A stretch of DNA of 64,000 nucleotides from Enterococcus timonensis. Its GTDB lineage: Bacteria; Bacillota; Bacilli; Lactobacillales; Enterococcaceae. The notes under the pieces are model-generated. The model was not told the DNA's origin. It did no database searches and saw nothing but the letters and a program-made list of their open reading frames with translations. Shown piece by piece: positions 26,442 through 36,300 of the stretch. Within the stretch, counting starts at the first letter, position 1; every line of letters starts with the position of its first letter. The stretch lies in assembly GCF_900104595.1 (NCBI RefSeq), contig NZ_FNVY01000001.1, positions 1-64,000 on the forward strand. The letters are read 5' to 3'. The translations under genes were made by a program, and so were the position numbers.

Positions 26442-26485
26442 TTTTACACGTCCCAAAAAATGTTTGAATTGGAAAACACCTTATG

Positions 26486-26520
26486 AAATCTTTTATAAAA
26501 CTGTGTTGCACTTAATTTGA
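26486..26520. repeat. 35-bp IS-end-like direct repeat, copy 2
   Basis: This is an exact copy of 23845-23879 in the same orientation. It abuts the 5' side of the betaine-binding gene and the 3' end of a decayed ORF at 26525-26739. Confidence 0.7.
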
Positions 26521-26524
26521 CAAT

Positions 26525-26739
26525 TCAAGAAACATAAACGTGTACAGGATAAAAGTTAATCATTGTTTTCACATCCTCGTGGTATTCAATAACCATAACA
26601 TCAAAAAGACCTCTAATGTGGATACTAGGAACAACGTAAGTAAAACGTAACAACGACCATGATTGACGAACAAAACCAGCTGTTTCCGCAACTGGCTTAG
26701 AGCTAAAATGATGTACTTCGACTGTTTCTTTAGCTCTGC
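26525..26739 (-). pseudogene. C-terminal ORF fragment, unknown
   Basis: About 70 codons without a start codon read ...TAGFVRQSWSLLRFTYVVPS and ...GLFDVMVIEYHEDVKTMIN on the minus strand. Composition is protein-like, but I do not recognise the family. It probably is a 5'-truncated gene cut during IS activity. Confidence 0.3.
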
Positions 26740-26880
26740 ATTAGTATAACACGTATATTTTTGAGAAGTTTATAAATGTTCTAACGAACATCAGATGAGT
26801 CGGCTACTCAACCTAGCAATAATATCTGAAATAAGATTTGAAAAATATTGCCAGTGGAGTTGAACTATTGTTCAACATTA

Positions 26881-27819
26881 CTATTTGTCTTCAATTTCAT
26901 CAATGAAGGCTGAAATATCATTTTTGAAAATGTACTTACTAAATTGTTCGCTTAGGATTTGGCTGACATTTCGGTAAGCGAAGGTAGGCGTGTTAGGTAA
27001 AGTATAGTAATAAATACCATTTTTTTGATAGATCGGATCAGGCACGGTCGTTGTCTGATTTCCTTCAATTGCATTTCCAGCGTCCGCTGCTATATCAATA
27101 ATAAAGGCCCCCGTTTTTAACTGCCCTTGCTCTGCAATAGTCATAATGGGCTTACCCGAATCGCCCACTTCAATGCCGTTAATGATAATCGAGTATTTAG
27201 AAAGTTGTTGTTTGAATTGCGGAAGTGTTTTTCGATAAAAAAGTCGGACAGAAGAAGAAATTTTTGAGATCGCATGGAAAGCACCTTGAGCTGCATTTCC
27301 GGACCCTAAAATAGCAATCTCACAATTACTATTTGGTAATAAGCCAAAACTCAAGAGAGCATGTAATACTCCGGCATAACCAGCATAGAAGCTGTTTTGA
27401 TAAACGAAGTTTCTAGGAATCAACTGTGTAGGATAAGCATTTTCCTGATAGTACATCATGGGTCTTTGATTATCGATATCAAGAATATAGAGATTTTTAG
27501 GAATTGCTTGAGTCTCCATAAATTCTTTACCTGATCCCAGTGGATGAGTCCAACCAATAATCATCTGATTTTGACGAATCAAGTCGTAATCAGATGGTTG
27601 GAGGAGTTTGAGAGAGAAGATTCCCTCACAAGAGGCAAAAATTTCAGAACGGGTTAAAATAGTGCAACCTGCTTTTCGATAATTATCATCAGGGATACTT
27701 AGCGAGTCACCAAAACCATTCTCGATATAAATTGAATTGGCGAATTGCTTGATATGTTCAGGTAACAAAGGGACGCGACGCTCATTTGGAAAATTTGACT
27801 TTATAAAACCTAATTTCAT
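26881..27819 (-). CDS. ceo: N5-(1-carboxyethyl)ornithine synthase
   Basis: The 312-aa protein belongs to the alanine dehydrogenase/Ceo family. It starts MKLGFIKSNFPNERRVPLLPEH, has a Rossmann motif (AILGSGNAAQGAFHAISKI) and ends near 310 residues, as does the lactococcal enzyme. That enzyme condenses pyruvate with the side-chain amine of ornithine (or lysine) using NADPH. In Lactococcus it is encoded on the nisin-sucrose transposon, so a mobile location is not unusual. TGGAG precedes the ATG. It stands alone here, without amino acid transport or catabolic neighbours. Confidence 0.85.
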   Translation of the reverse strand: MKLGFIKSNFPNERRVPLLPEHIKQFANSIYIENGFGDSLSIPDDNYRKAGCTILTRSEIFASCEGIFSLKLLQPSDYDLIRQNQMIIGWTHPLGSGKEFMETQAIPKNLYILDIDNQRPMMYYQENAYPTQLIPRNFVYQNSFYAGYAGVLHALLSFGLLPNSNCEIAILGSGNAAQGAFHAISKISSSVRLFYRKTLPQFKQQLSKYSIIINGIEVGDSGKPIMTIAEQGQLKTGAFIIDIAADAGNAIEGNQTTTVPDPIYQKNGIYYYTLPNTPTFAYRNVSQILSEQFSKYIFKNDISAFIDEIEDK

Positions 27820-27970
27820 AATTCCAACTCCATTTCAATTTTAGTTTTTGTATGGATTTGTTCTCAGAGAAATGTTTCATGAGGCTGTTTTCGTACATCT
27901 TCAGTCTAACACAGTTTTGAGGTGGAATTGGATTTGAGTCAATATCTTGGACACATTTTAGTAGAGACGG

Positions 27971-28194
27971 TTATGTCATTTTTTCTTTTGCCAAATCTTC
28001 AAACTCCTGAGGGGTTAGATAGTGAATCGAACTATGAAGTCGATTCCGGTTATAAAATCCCTCAATATAGCTAAATAGTGCACGATTTGCTTCTTCAAAA
28101 TTTGAGTAGCTAGTCGTGTAAACTTCTTCCTTTTTCAATGAGGCGTGGAAAGATTCGATTCCTGCGTTATCATAAGGTGTTCCCTTTCTACTAT
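27971..28194 (-). pseudogene. IS3-family transposase OrfB, C-terminal remnant
   Basis: The minus strand reads HSYSRKGTPYDNAGIESFHA and later SYIEGFYNRNRLHSSIHYLTP to a TAA at 27971. This is the last DDE acid region and C-terminus of an IS3 (IS150-like) OrfB. The N-terminal part is absent. It ends at a 17-bp inverted repeat (28163-28179 with 28203-28219) where the same PYDNAG coding bases recur on the plus strand. Confidence 0.75.
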
Positions 28195-28202
28195 AGGAAT
28201 GC

Positions 28203-28414
28203 CTTATGATAACGCAGGAATGCAGACTGTTAAAAAAGTAGATAAAATCACTGTATTTCTAAAACTTAGTGATTTTGATAATCCTGTCCTACCAGTAACG
28301 ATTTACTCTGGTATATACTTGAATACTAATAGTAATGCATACACGGCTATTGAGGAAAAACTCATGCGCTTTACAACTTATCTAGACATAATTCAAAACA
28401 AAACAGCAAATTAG
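28203..28414 (+). pseudogene. Unknown C-terminal gene fragment fused to inverted IS3 bases
   Basis: After the PYDNAG bases, the plus strand reads QTVKKVDKITVFLKLSDFD, then NPVLPVTIYSGIYLNTNSNA, and stops at 28414, just before a good terminator. It looks like the 3' end of a real gene joined to IS sequence. The family was not recognised. Confidence 0.35.
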
Positions 28415-28421
28415 TTAAGTA

Positions 28422-28448
28422 GACACTATCTTAGTGTCCCTTTTTTTA
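28422..28448 (+). terminator. Terminator after the truncated gene fragment
   Basis: GACACTA-TCT-TAGTGTC is followed by CC and T7. Confidence 0.75.
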
Positions 28449-28503
28449 TTAAGCTAGTCCTCTAAAGGTACGTACTATAGATTGATTATTTCAATCTCCT
28501 TGT

Positions 28504-28662
28504 GATAAAGTAGCCCGATTTCGTGTTTTAACATTTGCAAAAGCACTTGTCATAGAAACGAATGCAATGCAAACCGAATGTGGAATTTTCCGAAAAAAAG
28601 CGGCATACAGTCATGGGGATAATATAGAAAAAACGCTAAAAAGGCCTTTAAAAATCGGTTAA
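28504..28662 (+). pseudogene. Unknown ORF fragment before the IS6 element
   Basis: A frame without a start codon reads DKVARFRVLTFAKALVIETN and ...IFRKKAAYSHGDNIEKTLKR and stops at 28662, 10 bp before the IS6-family terminal repeat. The source gene is unknown. Confidence 0.25.
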
Positions 28663-28671
28663 TACTTGTCC

Positions 28672-29483
28672 GGTTCTGTTGCAAAGCGTCTCTAGCTAAA
28701 GACAATTTCCTTAAGCTTACTATCGATCAAGCCGGGATGCCTAGTAATCCTTTGATTTCAAGACACACTGAAAAACCAAAAAGGGACCCTTCTTTTCGGC
28801 TTTTCTTATATAGTCCTCGAATGGTTTCCATCCCTTTGATCGTGGTCGCAGCGGTACGTAAGCTTCGATAGAATTTATTTCTACGCTTGATTGGTCGATG
28901 ATCTTGTTCAATCAAATTGTTTAAATATTTTACGGTTCGATGTTCTGTATGTTGATAAAACCCATGATTCTGCAACTTTTTGAAGGCACAGGAAATCGAC
29001 GGTGCTTTATCAGTAACGAGAACCTTTGGTTCTCCAAAATGGTTGAACAGTCTCTTTAAGAACGCATACGCAGCTTGTGTATTGCGTTTTTTTCGTAGCC
29101 ATATATCTAAGGTTAAGCCATCTGCATCGATGGCTCGATACAGATAATGCCACTTGCCTTTAATTTTGATATAGGTTTCGTCCATCTTCCATGAATAAAA
29201 AGACTGCTTGTTTTTCTTTTTCCAGATCTGATAAAGTAACTTTCCGTATTCCTTAACCCAACGGTAAATGGTTGTATGACAGACCTCAATGCCACGATCA
29301 TAGAGAATTTCTTGAACTTCACGATAACTGAGGTTATAGCGAAGATAATAACCGACAGCCACAATAATCACGTCTTCTTGGAATTGTTTTCCTTTAAAAG
29401 GGTTCATATCTTCGTTCCTCCCGGGTCATTTTAGTTAGATTTTACACTAAAAGGTCTTGATTGAAAAACTTTGCAACAGAACC
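28672..29483 (-). mobile_element. IS6-family element (IS1216/ISS1-like variant)
   Basis: The terminal repeats GGTTCTGTTGCAAAG (28672-28686) and CTTTGCAACAGAACC (29469-29483) bound 812 bp. The transposase differs at about 30 positions from the IS1216 copies in this window, so it is a separate IS6-family member. Its insertion removed the start of the delta/ParA gene at 29484. No matching 8-bp duplication is seen in the flanks. Confidence 0.9.
28727..29407 (-). CDS. IS6-family transposase (variant)
   Basis: The 226-aa protein begins MNPFKGKQFQEDVIIVAVGY and keeps the IS6 DDE core (DETYIKIKGKW, VTDKAPSISC, NLIEQDHRPIKRR). It differs from IS1216 at dispersed positions, for example KLQNHGFYQHTEHRTVKY. 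GGGAGGA precedes the ATG. It appears intact. Confidence 0.92.
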   Translation of the reverse strand: MNPFKGKQFQEDVIIVAVGYYLRYNLSYREVQEILYDRGIEVCHTTIYRWVKEYGKLLYQIWKKKNKQSFYSWKMDETYIKIKGKWHYLYRAIDADGLTLDIWLRKKRNTQAAYAFLKRLFNHFGEPKVLVTDKAPSISCAFKKLQNHGFYQHTEHRTVKYLNNLIEQDHRPIKRRNKFYRSLRTAATTIKGMETIRGLYKKSRKEGSLFGFSVCLEIKGLLGIPA

Positions 29484-30161
29484 GACTTACAAGCAACATT
29501 GACAAAAGACTTAGCAAAAACGTTTAAAGTAGAATTGCCACGTGTCAATTTTTATGAAGGACTGAAAAATGGAAACTTGGCTTCTTCTATTTTTCATTTG
29601 ACTGATAATTTAGACTTGATCCCTGGCACGTTTGATTTGATGTTACTGCCAAAATTAACTTGCTCATGGACTTTTGAAAATGAAAGTAGATTGCTTGCTA
29701 CTCTTTTAGCACCTTTAAAAAGTGACTATGATCTCATTATTATTGATACTGTACCAACGCCAAGCGTTTATACAAATAATGCAATCGTGGCAAGTGATTA
29801 CGTTATGATCCCTTTACAAGCAGAAGAAGAAAGTACAAACAACATTCAAAACTATATTTCCTATTTGATTGATTTACAAGAACAGTTTAACCCTGGACTA
29901 GATATGATCGGTTTTGTTCCTTATTTAGTTGAGACGGACAGCGCAACGATAAAATCAAACCTGGAAGAACTGTACAAGCAACATAAAGAAGATAACTTGG
30001 TTTTCCAAAATATTATCAAGCGAAGTAATAAAGTAAGTACCTGGTCTAAAAACGGAATTACAGAACACAAAGGCTATGACAAAAAAGTTTTATCCATGTA
30101 TGAGAACGTATTTTTTGAAATGCTTGAGCGAATTATTCAATTAGAAAACGAAAAAGAATAG
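29484..30161 (+). pseudogene. Delta/ParA-type partition ATPase, N-terminus removed by the IS6 element
   Basis: The surviving 226 codons start TDLQATLTKDLAKTFKVEL, just after the Walker A and A' part that should precede them. They keep Walker B (YDLIIIDTVPTPS) and the C-terminal half. Position directly before omega matches delta of pSM19035, which together with omega forms a partition system. Loss of the P-loop should abolish ATPase activity. The PrgP/PrgO-like pair at 8948-10163 may have taken over. Confidence 0.85.
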
Positions 30162-30162
30162 A

Positions 30163-30218
30163 ATCACAAATCACAAGTGATTAATCACAAATCACAAATC
30201 ACTTGTGATTTGTGATTG
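30163..30218. promoter_or_regulatory. Omega operator: eight contiguous heptads
   Basis: In register the units are ATCACAA, ATCACAA, GTGATTA, ATCACAA, ATCACAA, ATCACTT, GTGATTT and GTGATTG. These are the 5'-WATCACW-3' type heptads bound by omega of Inc18 plasmids, in both orientations. The array overlaps a promoter (TTGTGA, 17-bp spacer, TAAAAT) serving omega-epsilon-zeta, giving autoregulation. Heptads of this kind also act as partition sites. Confidence 0.9.
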
Positions 30219-30259
30219 TTGATGATAAAATAAGAATAAGAAGAAATAGAAAGAAGTGA

Positions 30260-30475
30260 GTGATTGTGGGAAATTTAGGCGCACAAAAAGCAAAACGAAA
30301 TGATACACCAATCAGTGCAAAAAAAGATATAATGGGAGATAAGACGGTTCGTGTTCGTGCTGACTTGCACCATATCATAAAAATCGAAACAGCAAAGAAT
30401 GGCGGAAACATAAAAGAAGTTATGGATCAAGCCTTAGAAGAATATATACGGAAATATTTACCTGACAAACTTTAA
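30260..30475 (+). CDS. omega: Omega global regulator (ribbon-helix-helix)
   Basis: The 71-aa protein (MIVGNLGAQKAKRNDTPISA..., KTVRVRADLHHIIKIETAKN) is the Inc18 omega repressor. The beta strand KTVRVRAD contacts DNA. It starts with GTG at 30260. It represses copy-control, partition and toxin-antitoxin promoters by binding heptads like those 40 bp upstream. It is followed by epsilon and zeta in one operon. Confidence 0.95.
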   Translation: MIVGNLGAQKAKRNDTPISAKKDIMGDKTVRVRADLHHIIKIETAKNGGNIKEVMDQALEEYIRKYLPDKL

Positions 30476-30491
30476 AAGGAGTGAAAATGAA

Positions 30492-30764
30492 ATGGCAGTT
30501 ACGTATGAAAAAACATTTGAAATAGAGATCATTAACGAATTATCGGCAAGCGTTTATAATCGAGTATTAAACTATGTTTTGAACCATGAATTAAATAAAA
30601 ATGACTCTCAATTATTGGAAGTCAATTTATTAAACCAATTAAAGCTTGCAAAACGTGTAAATCTTTTTGATTATTCTTTAGAAGAATTACAAGCCGTTCA
30701 TGAGTATTGGCGGTCAATGAATCGTTACTCAAAACAAGTTTTGAATAAAGAGAAAGTGGCTTAA
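30492..30764 (+). CDS. epsilon: Epsilon antitoxin
   Basis: The 90-aa protein ([20 protein letters not shown]...) matches the epsilon antitoxin, a three-helix bundle whose N-terminal helix blocks the ATP site of zeta. AAAGGAG precedes the ATG. It lies between omega and zeta, with 1 bp to the zeta start. Confidence 0.95.
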   Translation: MAVTYEKTFEIEIINELSASVYNRVLNYVLNHELNKNDSQLLEVNLLNQLKLAKRVNLFDYSLEELQAVHEYWRSMNRYSKQVLNKEKVA

Positions 30765-30765
30765 T

Positions 30766-31629
30766 ATGGCAAATATAGTCAATTTTACTGACAAACAATT
30801 TGAGAATCGCTTAAATGATAATTTAGAAGAATTGATTCAAGGAAAAAAAGCGGTTGAATCGCCAACCGCTTTTTTACTTGGTGGGCAACCAGGGTCAGGG
30901 AAAACCAGTTTGCGATCAGCAATTCTTGAAGAAACACAAGGGAATGTTATTGTCATTGATAATGATACCTTTAAACAACAGCACCCTAATTTTGATGAAC
31001 TAGTGAAGCTTTATGAAAAAGACGTAGTAAAACACGTGACGCCTTATTCTAATCGCATGACAGAAGCAATCATAAGCCGTTTGAGCGATCAAGGGTATAA
31101 CTTGGTGATTGAAGGTACAGGACGAACAACAGACGTTCCCATTCAAACTGCAACAATGCTTCAAGCCAAAGGTTATGAAACAAAAATGTATGTCATGGCA
31201 GTACCTAAAATCAACTCATATTTAGGAACGATTGAACGATATGAAACCATGTATGCAGATGAACCTATGACAGCCAGGGCAACACCAAAGCAAGCACATG
31301 ATATTGTTGTTAAAAATCTACCTAACAATTTAGAATTGCTTAAAAAAACGGGCTTATTTAGCGATATAAGGCTATATAACAGAGAAGGAGTGAAACTCTA
31401 TTCAAGTTTGGAAACACCTTCTATTAGTCCAAAAGAAACCTTAGAAAAAGAATTAAATCGTAAAGTATCAAGTAAAGAAATTCAACCGACTTTAGAACGA
31501 ATAGAGCAAAAAATGGTTCAAAATCAACACCAAGAAACCCCTGAATTTAAAGCAATTCAACAAAAATTGGAAAGCTTGCAGCCACCTACACCACCAATAC
31601 CAAAAATACCTAAGCTTCCAGGACTTTAA
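30766..31629 (+). CDS. zeta: Zeta toxin (UDP-N-acetylglucosamine kinase)
   Basis: The 287-aa protein has the P-loop [10 protein letters not shown] (about residue 40), [14 protein letters not shown] with the catalytic Asp, and EGTGRTTD. Zeta phosphorylates UDP-GlcNAc and blocks peptidoglycan synthesis in plasmid-free cells. A Pro-rich tail ([15 protein letters not shown]) ends the protein. The last 305 bp are duplicated, with changes, at 43282-43586. Confidence 0.95.
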   Translation: MANIVNFTDKQFENRLNDNLEELIQGKKAVESPTAFLLGGQPGSGKTSLRSAILEETQGNVIVIDNDTFKQQHPNFDELVKLYEKDVVKHVTPYSNRMTEAIISRLSDQGYNLVIEGTGRTTDVPIQTATMLQAKGYETKMYVMAVPKINSYLGTIERYETMYADEPMTARATPKQAHDIVVKNLPNNLELLKKTGLFSDIRLYNREGVKLYSSLETPSISPKETLEKELNRKVSSKEIQPTLERIEQKMVQNQHQETPEFKAIQQKLESLQPPTPPIPKIPKLPGL

Positions 31630-31738
31630 ACCTTAAAATATGATAATATATCTTTAATAAGGAGACGTGATAATACGACAATAGCAGATTTTATGGAAAA
31701 TAAAGCAAACTTGGTAATAGTTACGAAAGGACAACTTT

Positions 31739-32287
31739 ATGAAATATTATTACGAACATATACTTCCAAATGGAGTACATGTCATTATTAGAAGTGCGAA
31801 TCCGAATGATGCAATTGAGTTGCATCACTTATTCAATAAAACTCACAGTGAAACAGATTTTTTAACAACCTATCCTGATGAATCTCATTTTGATTTAGAG
31901 AAAGAAATGGATAGTTACCAGAAATTAAACGATAGCGAAAATTCTTGTGAAATTTTAGCAGTAATTGATAATAAAATTATTGGAAGTGCTAGCCTAAACT
32001 CTGTTAGTCTAAAAGATAAGGAAAAACATAGAGGTGTAATCGGTCTTTCAATTTTAAAAGAATACTGGGGTCTTGGAATTGGCAATATCTTATTTTCTAC
32101 AATAATAGAGTTGGGTAAAAAAGCCCAATACAAACAATTAGAACTTCAAGTAGTGTCCAATAATACTAGTGCAATATCATTGTATAAAAAATACAATTTC
32201 ATCAAATATGGTGAAAACCCTAAAGCCTTTTTAAATAGACAAAATAAATATCAATCAATTGATTATATGAGACTAGAGATAGAATAA
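31739..32287 (+). CDS. GNAT-family N-acetyltransferase
   Basis: The 182-aa protein has the GNAT fold: IIRSANPNDAIELHHLF at the start, the acetyl-CoA pyrophosphate loop in GLSILKEYWGLGIGNILF and the C-terminal LELQVVSNNTSAISLYKKYNF. AAAGGA lies before the ATG. It sits between the zeta gene and IS1216. The substrate cannot be read from sequence; it is closer to RimJ/RimL-like proteins than to a known antibiotic acetyltransferase. Confidence 0.85.
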   Translation: MKYYYEHILPNGVHVIIRSANPNDAIELHHLFNKTHSETDFLTTYPDESHFDLEKEMDSYQKLNDSENSCEILAVIDNKIIGSASLNSVSLKDKEKHRGVIGLSILKEYWGLGIGNILFSTIIELGKKAQYKQLELQVVSNNTSAISLYKKYNFIKYGENPKAFLNRQNKYQSIDYMRLEIE

Positions 32288-32295
32288 CAAAATGT

Positions 32296-33104
32296 GGTTC
32301 TGTTGCAAAGTTTTAAATAAAGAATAAAATTCCTTACGGTATCTATGATTTAAGCTGGGATTCCCAATAATACCTTGATTTCAGTACAGACCGAAAACCC
32401 GAAGAGAGTGCCTTCTTTTCGGGTTTTCTTATATAATCCTCGGATGGCTTCCATGCCTTTAATCGTGGTAGAGGCAGTGCGTAAACTTCGATAGAATTTA
32501 TTGCGTCTCTTTACTGGACGATGGTCTTGTTCAATCAAATTATTCAGGTATTTAATGGTACGATGTTCTGTCCCTTGATAAAAGCCGTATTCTTTTAGTT
32601 TCTTAAAGGCACTTGTAATAGAGGGGGCTTTATCTGTGACTACAACCTTCGGTTCATCAAACTGCTTCACTAACCGCTTAAGAAAAGCATAGGCTGCTTG
32701 TGTGTCCCGTTTTTTACGTAACCAAATATCCAAGGTTAAACCATCTGCATCGATGGCTCGATACAAATGATGCCATTTTCCTTTAATTTTGATGTACGTT
32801 TCATCCATTTTCCATGAATAAAAGGATTTTTTATTTTTCTTTTTCCAAATTTGATAGAGTAGTTTGCCATATTCTTGCACCCAACGATAAATCGTCGTAT
32901 GAGAAACGTTAATACCACGATCATATAAGATTTCTTGAACTTCATGATAGCTAAGGTTATAACGAAGATAGTAGCCCACGGCTACAATAATCACATCCTG
33001 CTGAAATTGCTTTCCTTTAAAATGATTCATCGTCATTCCTCCTGCTATCTTTTTCTATTATTCTACCTTATTTGATAGTAGATTTAAAACTTTGCAACAG
33101 AACC
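32296..33104 (-). mobile_element. IS1216, complete copy, minus orientation
   Basis: The repeats GGTTCTGTTGCAAAG (from 32296) and CTTTGCAACAGAACC (to 33104) bound 809 bp. The flanking octamers differ, so there is no target duplication. Together with the plus-strand copy at 47559-48367 it brackets a 14.4-kb block with the hsd genes and the mobilization region. Confidence 0.95.
32350..33030 (-). CDS. IS1216 transposase
   Basis: The 226-aa IS6-family DDE transposase differs from the copy at 47633 by His for Arg in SYHEVQEIL and His for Tyr in KWHHLYR. The ATG at 33030 has AGGAGG 7 bases upstream. It appears intact. Confidence 0.95.
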   Translation of the reverse strand: MNHFKGKQFQQDVIIVAVGYYLRYNLSYHEVQEILYDRGINVSHTTIYRWVQEYGKLLYQIWKKKNKKSFYSWKMDETYIKIKGKWHHLYRAIDADGLTLDIWLRKKRDTQAAYAFLKRLVKQFDEPKVVVTDKAPSITSAFKKLKEYGFYQGTEHRTIKYLNNLIEQDHRPVKRRNKFYRSLRTASTTIKGMEAIRGLYKKTRKEGTLFGFSVCTEIKVLLGIPA

Positions 33105-33232
33105 CTTTTACTAGCTTTGAGGAATTGAAGCAAACAATTATTAAATGGATTGATTATTATAATACGAAACGAATCAAGCAGAAATTAGATTGGCTTTCTC
33201 CAACCGAATACCGATTAAAAATGATACAATAA
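33105..33232 (+). pseudogene. IS3-family transposase C-terminal remnant
   Basis: The plus strand reads TSFEELKQTIIKWIDYYNTK and RIKQKLDWLSPTEYRLKMIQ to TAA at 33232. These are the last about 40 residues of an IS150-type OrfB, followed by IS-end-like non-coding DNA to about 33330. The rest was replaced by IS1216. Confidence 0.8.
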
Positions 33233-33371
33233 CAAAAAGCTCAAGCAATAATTATGCTTGAGTATTAGTCCAGGTTATGGGGAGCACTACATGAAAAGTC
33301 TATATTTTGGGGGTCACTACAAAAAATAGAATCTAAAAAATGGTGGCAACTATGGAAATGAGGGGGATCAA

Positions 33372-36300
33372 ATGAGTCATTTGGAACAAATGATTGAAAA
33401 CCAGTTCATACAAATCTTAAGTGAGAAAGAAAATCAGTGGACTTATCGTCCGGACTTGAAGTCGGAAGAAGCACTTTGGCAAAACTTTAGAGGTCATTTG
33501 AACCGAATTAATTTAGCAGTATTGGAAGAGCAACTATTAACGGACAAAGAATTTAAGCAAGTCAAAGTCGAGTTTTCACGTTTGACCGGAACACCTTTTT
33601 TAGCTTCTCAATGGCTTAGAGGAGAAAACGGGGTGGCTCAAGTTTTATTAGAGCGAGAAGATGGGAAAAAAGTGACTTTAGAAGCCTTTAGAAATAAGGA
33701 TATCTCAGGAGGAACTTCTTCTTATGAGGTAGTTCACCAAGTGGTCCCAGATTCCTCTAGAGTAGATCGAGGAGATGTGAGTTTGCTGATTAATGGGCTC
33801 CCAATCATTCATATTGAGCTCAAAAAAGAGTCTGCTAAAGACGGTTTTATGCAAGCTTATTATCAAATTCAGCGTTATGCAGAAGATGGATTTTTTAAAG
33901 GGATTTACGCAACCACTCAAATCATGGTGATTTCCAATAAAGTCGATACCCGATACTTTGCAAGACCTAGTGAAGATACCGCTGAAGCCTATGCTCGGAT
34001 GAAGAAGTTTTTATTTAATTGGCGGACTGAAGACAATCAAACGGTTTCCGATTTGTTTGATTTTACTCGTACAGTTTTGCGGATACCCGATGCCCATGAA
34101 TTGATTAGCCAATATACCATTCTCGTCGATGATCAAAAAAATCAAAAATTCCTCATGGCTTTAAGACCTTACCAAATTCATGCTATTCGTAAGATTCGTC
34201 AAAAAGCGGCACAGCATGAAGGAGGATTCATTTGGCATGCGACAGGTTCAGGAAAGACCATTACCAGTTTTGTCGCAACGAAATTATTAGCTCAAAATGC
34301 GATCGGTGTCGATCGTACGGTCATGGTTGTTGATAGAACAGACTTAGATGCTCAAACGCAGGATGAGTTTACGAAGTTTGCCTCGGAATATCATACCGGA
34401 CAAACGACCGGAAATTCGGTAGCCAATACTTTGATTGTTGGGATCAAAAATCAAAAACAGTTGGCTCGAAACCTCCTTTCATCAAAAAATAATAATACGA
34501 TTTTAGTGACCACGATTCAAAAACTCTCTGCCGCTATGCGGAGTGCCCAACAAGAGAGTGAAGAAAAAGGCTCCAATCAATTTGAGAAGCTACGGCAAGA
34601 ACATATTGTTTTTATTGTTGATGAGGCTCATCGTGCGGTTAGTGATGAGGAAATGAAACGAATTAAGAAAATATTACCCAATTCAACCTGGTTTGGATTA
34701 ACGGGGACGCCTATTTTTGAAGAAAATAAAAAGCAAGAAAATGGAACCTTTGCCAGAACGACGAGCCAGCAATACGGGCCACTCCTTCACTCCTATACAA
34801 CCAAAAATGCCATGGATGATGGGGCTGTGTTAGGCTTTCAAGTCGAGTATCATTCACTGATTTCAGAAGAGGATCAAGAGGTGATTGTCACCCAACTCAA
34901 TAAAGGAAAGTTGCCAGACGATGCCCTCCAACAAGAAAAATTATTGCCTACGGAACTTTATGAAAAAGATGAACATATTCGTACCATATTACAAAAAATC
35001 TTTAATCGGAGGAGTGTGGTCAAAAAGTTCAAGGTAAAGAATGGTTTTCCTACGATGTCAGCCATTCTTACCACTCACTCGATTGCTCAAGCCAAACATA
35101 TTTACCGGATTTTAAAGGAAATGAAAGATAATGGGACACTCTTGAATGGGCGACAATTTGATGAACGTCATCAACTGATTGATAAAGATTTCCCAAGAGT
35201 AGCTATTACCTTCTCAACCAATCCGGATCAATTAGAAAAAAATGAACAAGACGATGAATTAGTAGAGATCATGAAAGAGTATGCGAAACAGTTTGATGCC
35301 TCTCCTTATCAAGATGAGAAACTCTACAATCAAAATATTAATAAACGGTTGGCCCGTAAGGAAAAGCAATATCAATCGGATGGTCAGTGGCTAGATTTTG
35401 TTATTGTTGTCGATCGTTTATTGACAGGCTTTGATTCTCCAACGATTCAAACCTTATATATTGATCGAGAAATGAACTATCAAAAGCTCCTTCAAGCGTT
35501 CTCAAGAACCAACCGTATTTATACAGGAAAAGATTCTGGGTTGATTGTCTCTTTTAGAAAGCCCTTCACCATGAAAGAAAATGTGAAAAACACGTTTCGT
35601 CTATTCTCAAATGAAAAGCAAAACTTTGATCAACTGATTCCAAAAGAATATGAAGAAGTCAAAAAAGAATTTATCGAATGTTCAACACTTTATAAACAAA
35701 GCGAAGCCGACCTATCGGATAATCCCAACGATCTTAAAACGATGATTGCGCAAGTGAGTGCTTATCAAAAGCTAGAAAAGAGTTATAAAGCGCTCCGAAG
35801 CTATGATCAATACGAAGAAGACTTTGAAGCATTTTCAGAAGTGGTGGAGCAGTTGCCACAATATCAAGGTAAAACGGAAAATGTTAAAACAAAGATTAAA
35901 GAAATGATCGAGGATGAGGGGCATCCTGAGGAAGACTTCGAGAAGCTTTTACAAGAGATTGCTTTTTCTTCGCAGCTCAATGCGACACATAAAGACGTCG
36001 TGGATAGTTTTTATATTAATCAACTTTTGAAAGCGATCCAATTAAACGAAGCAGGGGCCGTTGAAAAATTTGAAAAAGAAATCCAACAAAAGGATCCTCA
36101 AATCCAAAAGATGTATCACACCTTGAAAGATCAACTCGTCAATACTACTGAAGAGATCGATGTGGCTCAATTAAAAGAGACTTCAATTCAAAATGAAATT
36201 CAAAGACAACTTCAAAATGAAGCTGAAGAATTTGGATTATCCTTCGACTTTTTACAGTCTGCAATGAATGAGTATCAAGGCGATAAGAAAACAATCCCTT

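Noticed and set aside
31739-32287. Acetyltransferase as a known antibiotic resistance gene
   Set aside because: The sequence lacks recognisable Sat, Vat or AAC features; only the general GNAT fold is supported.
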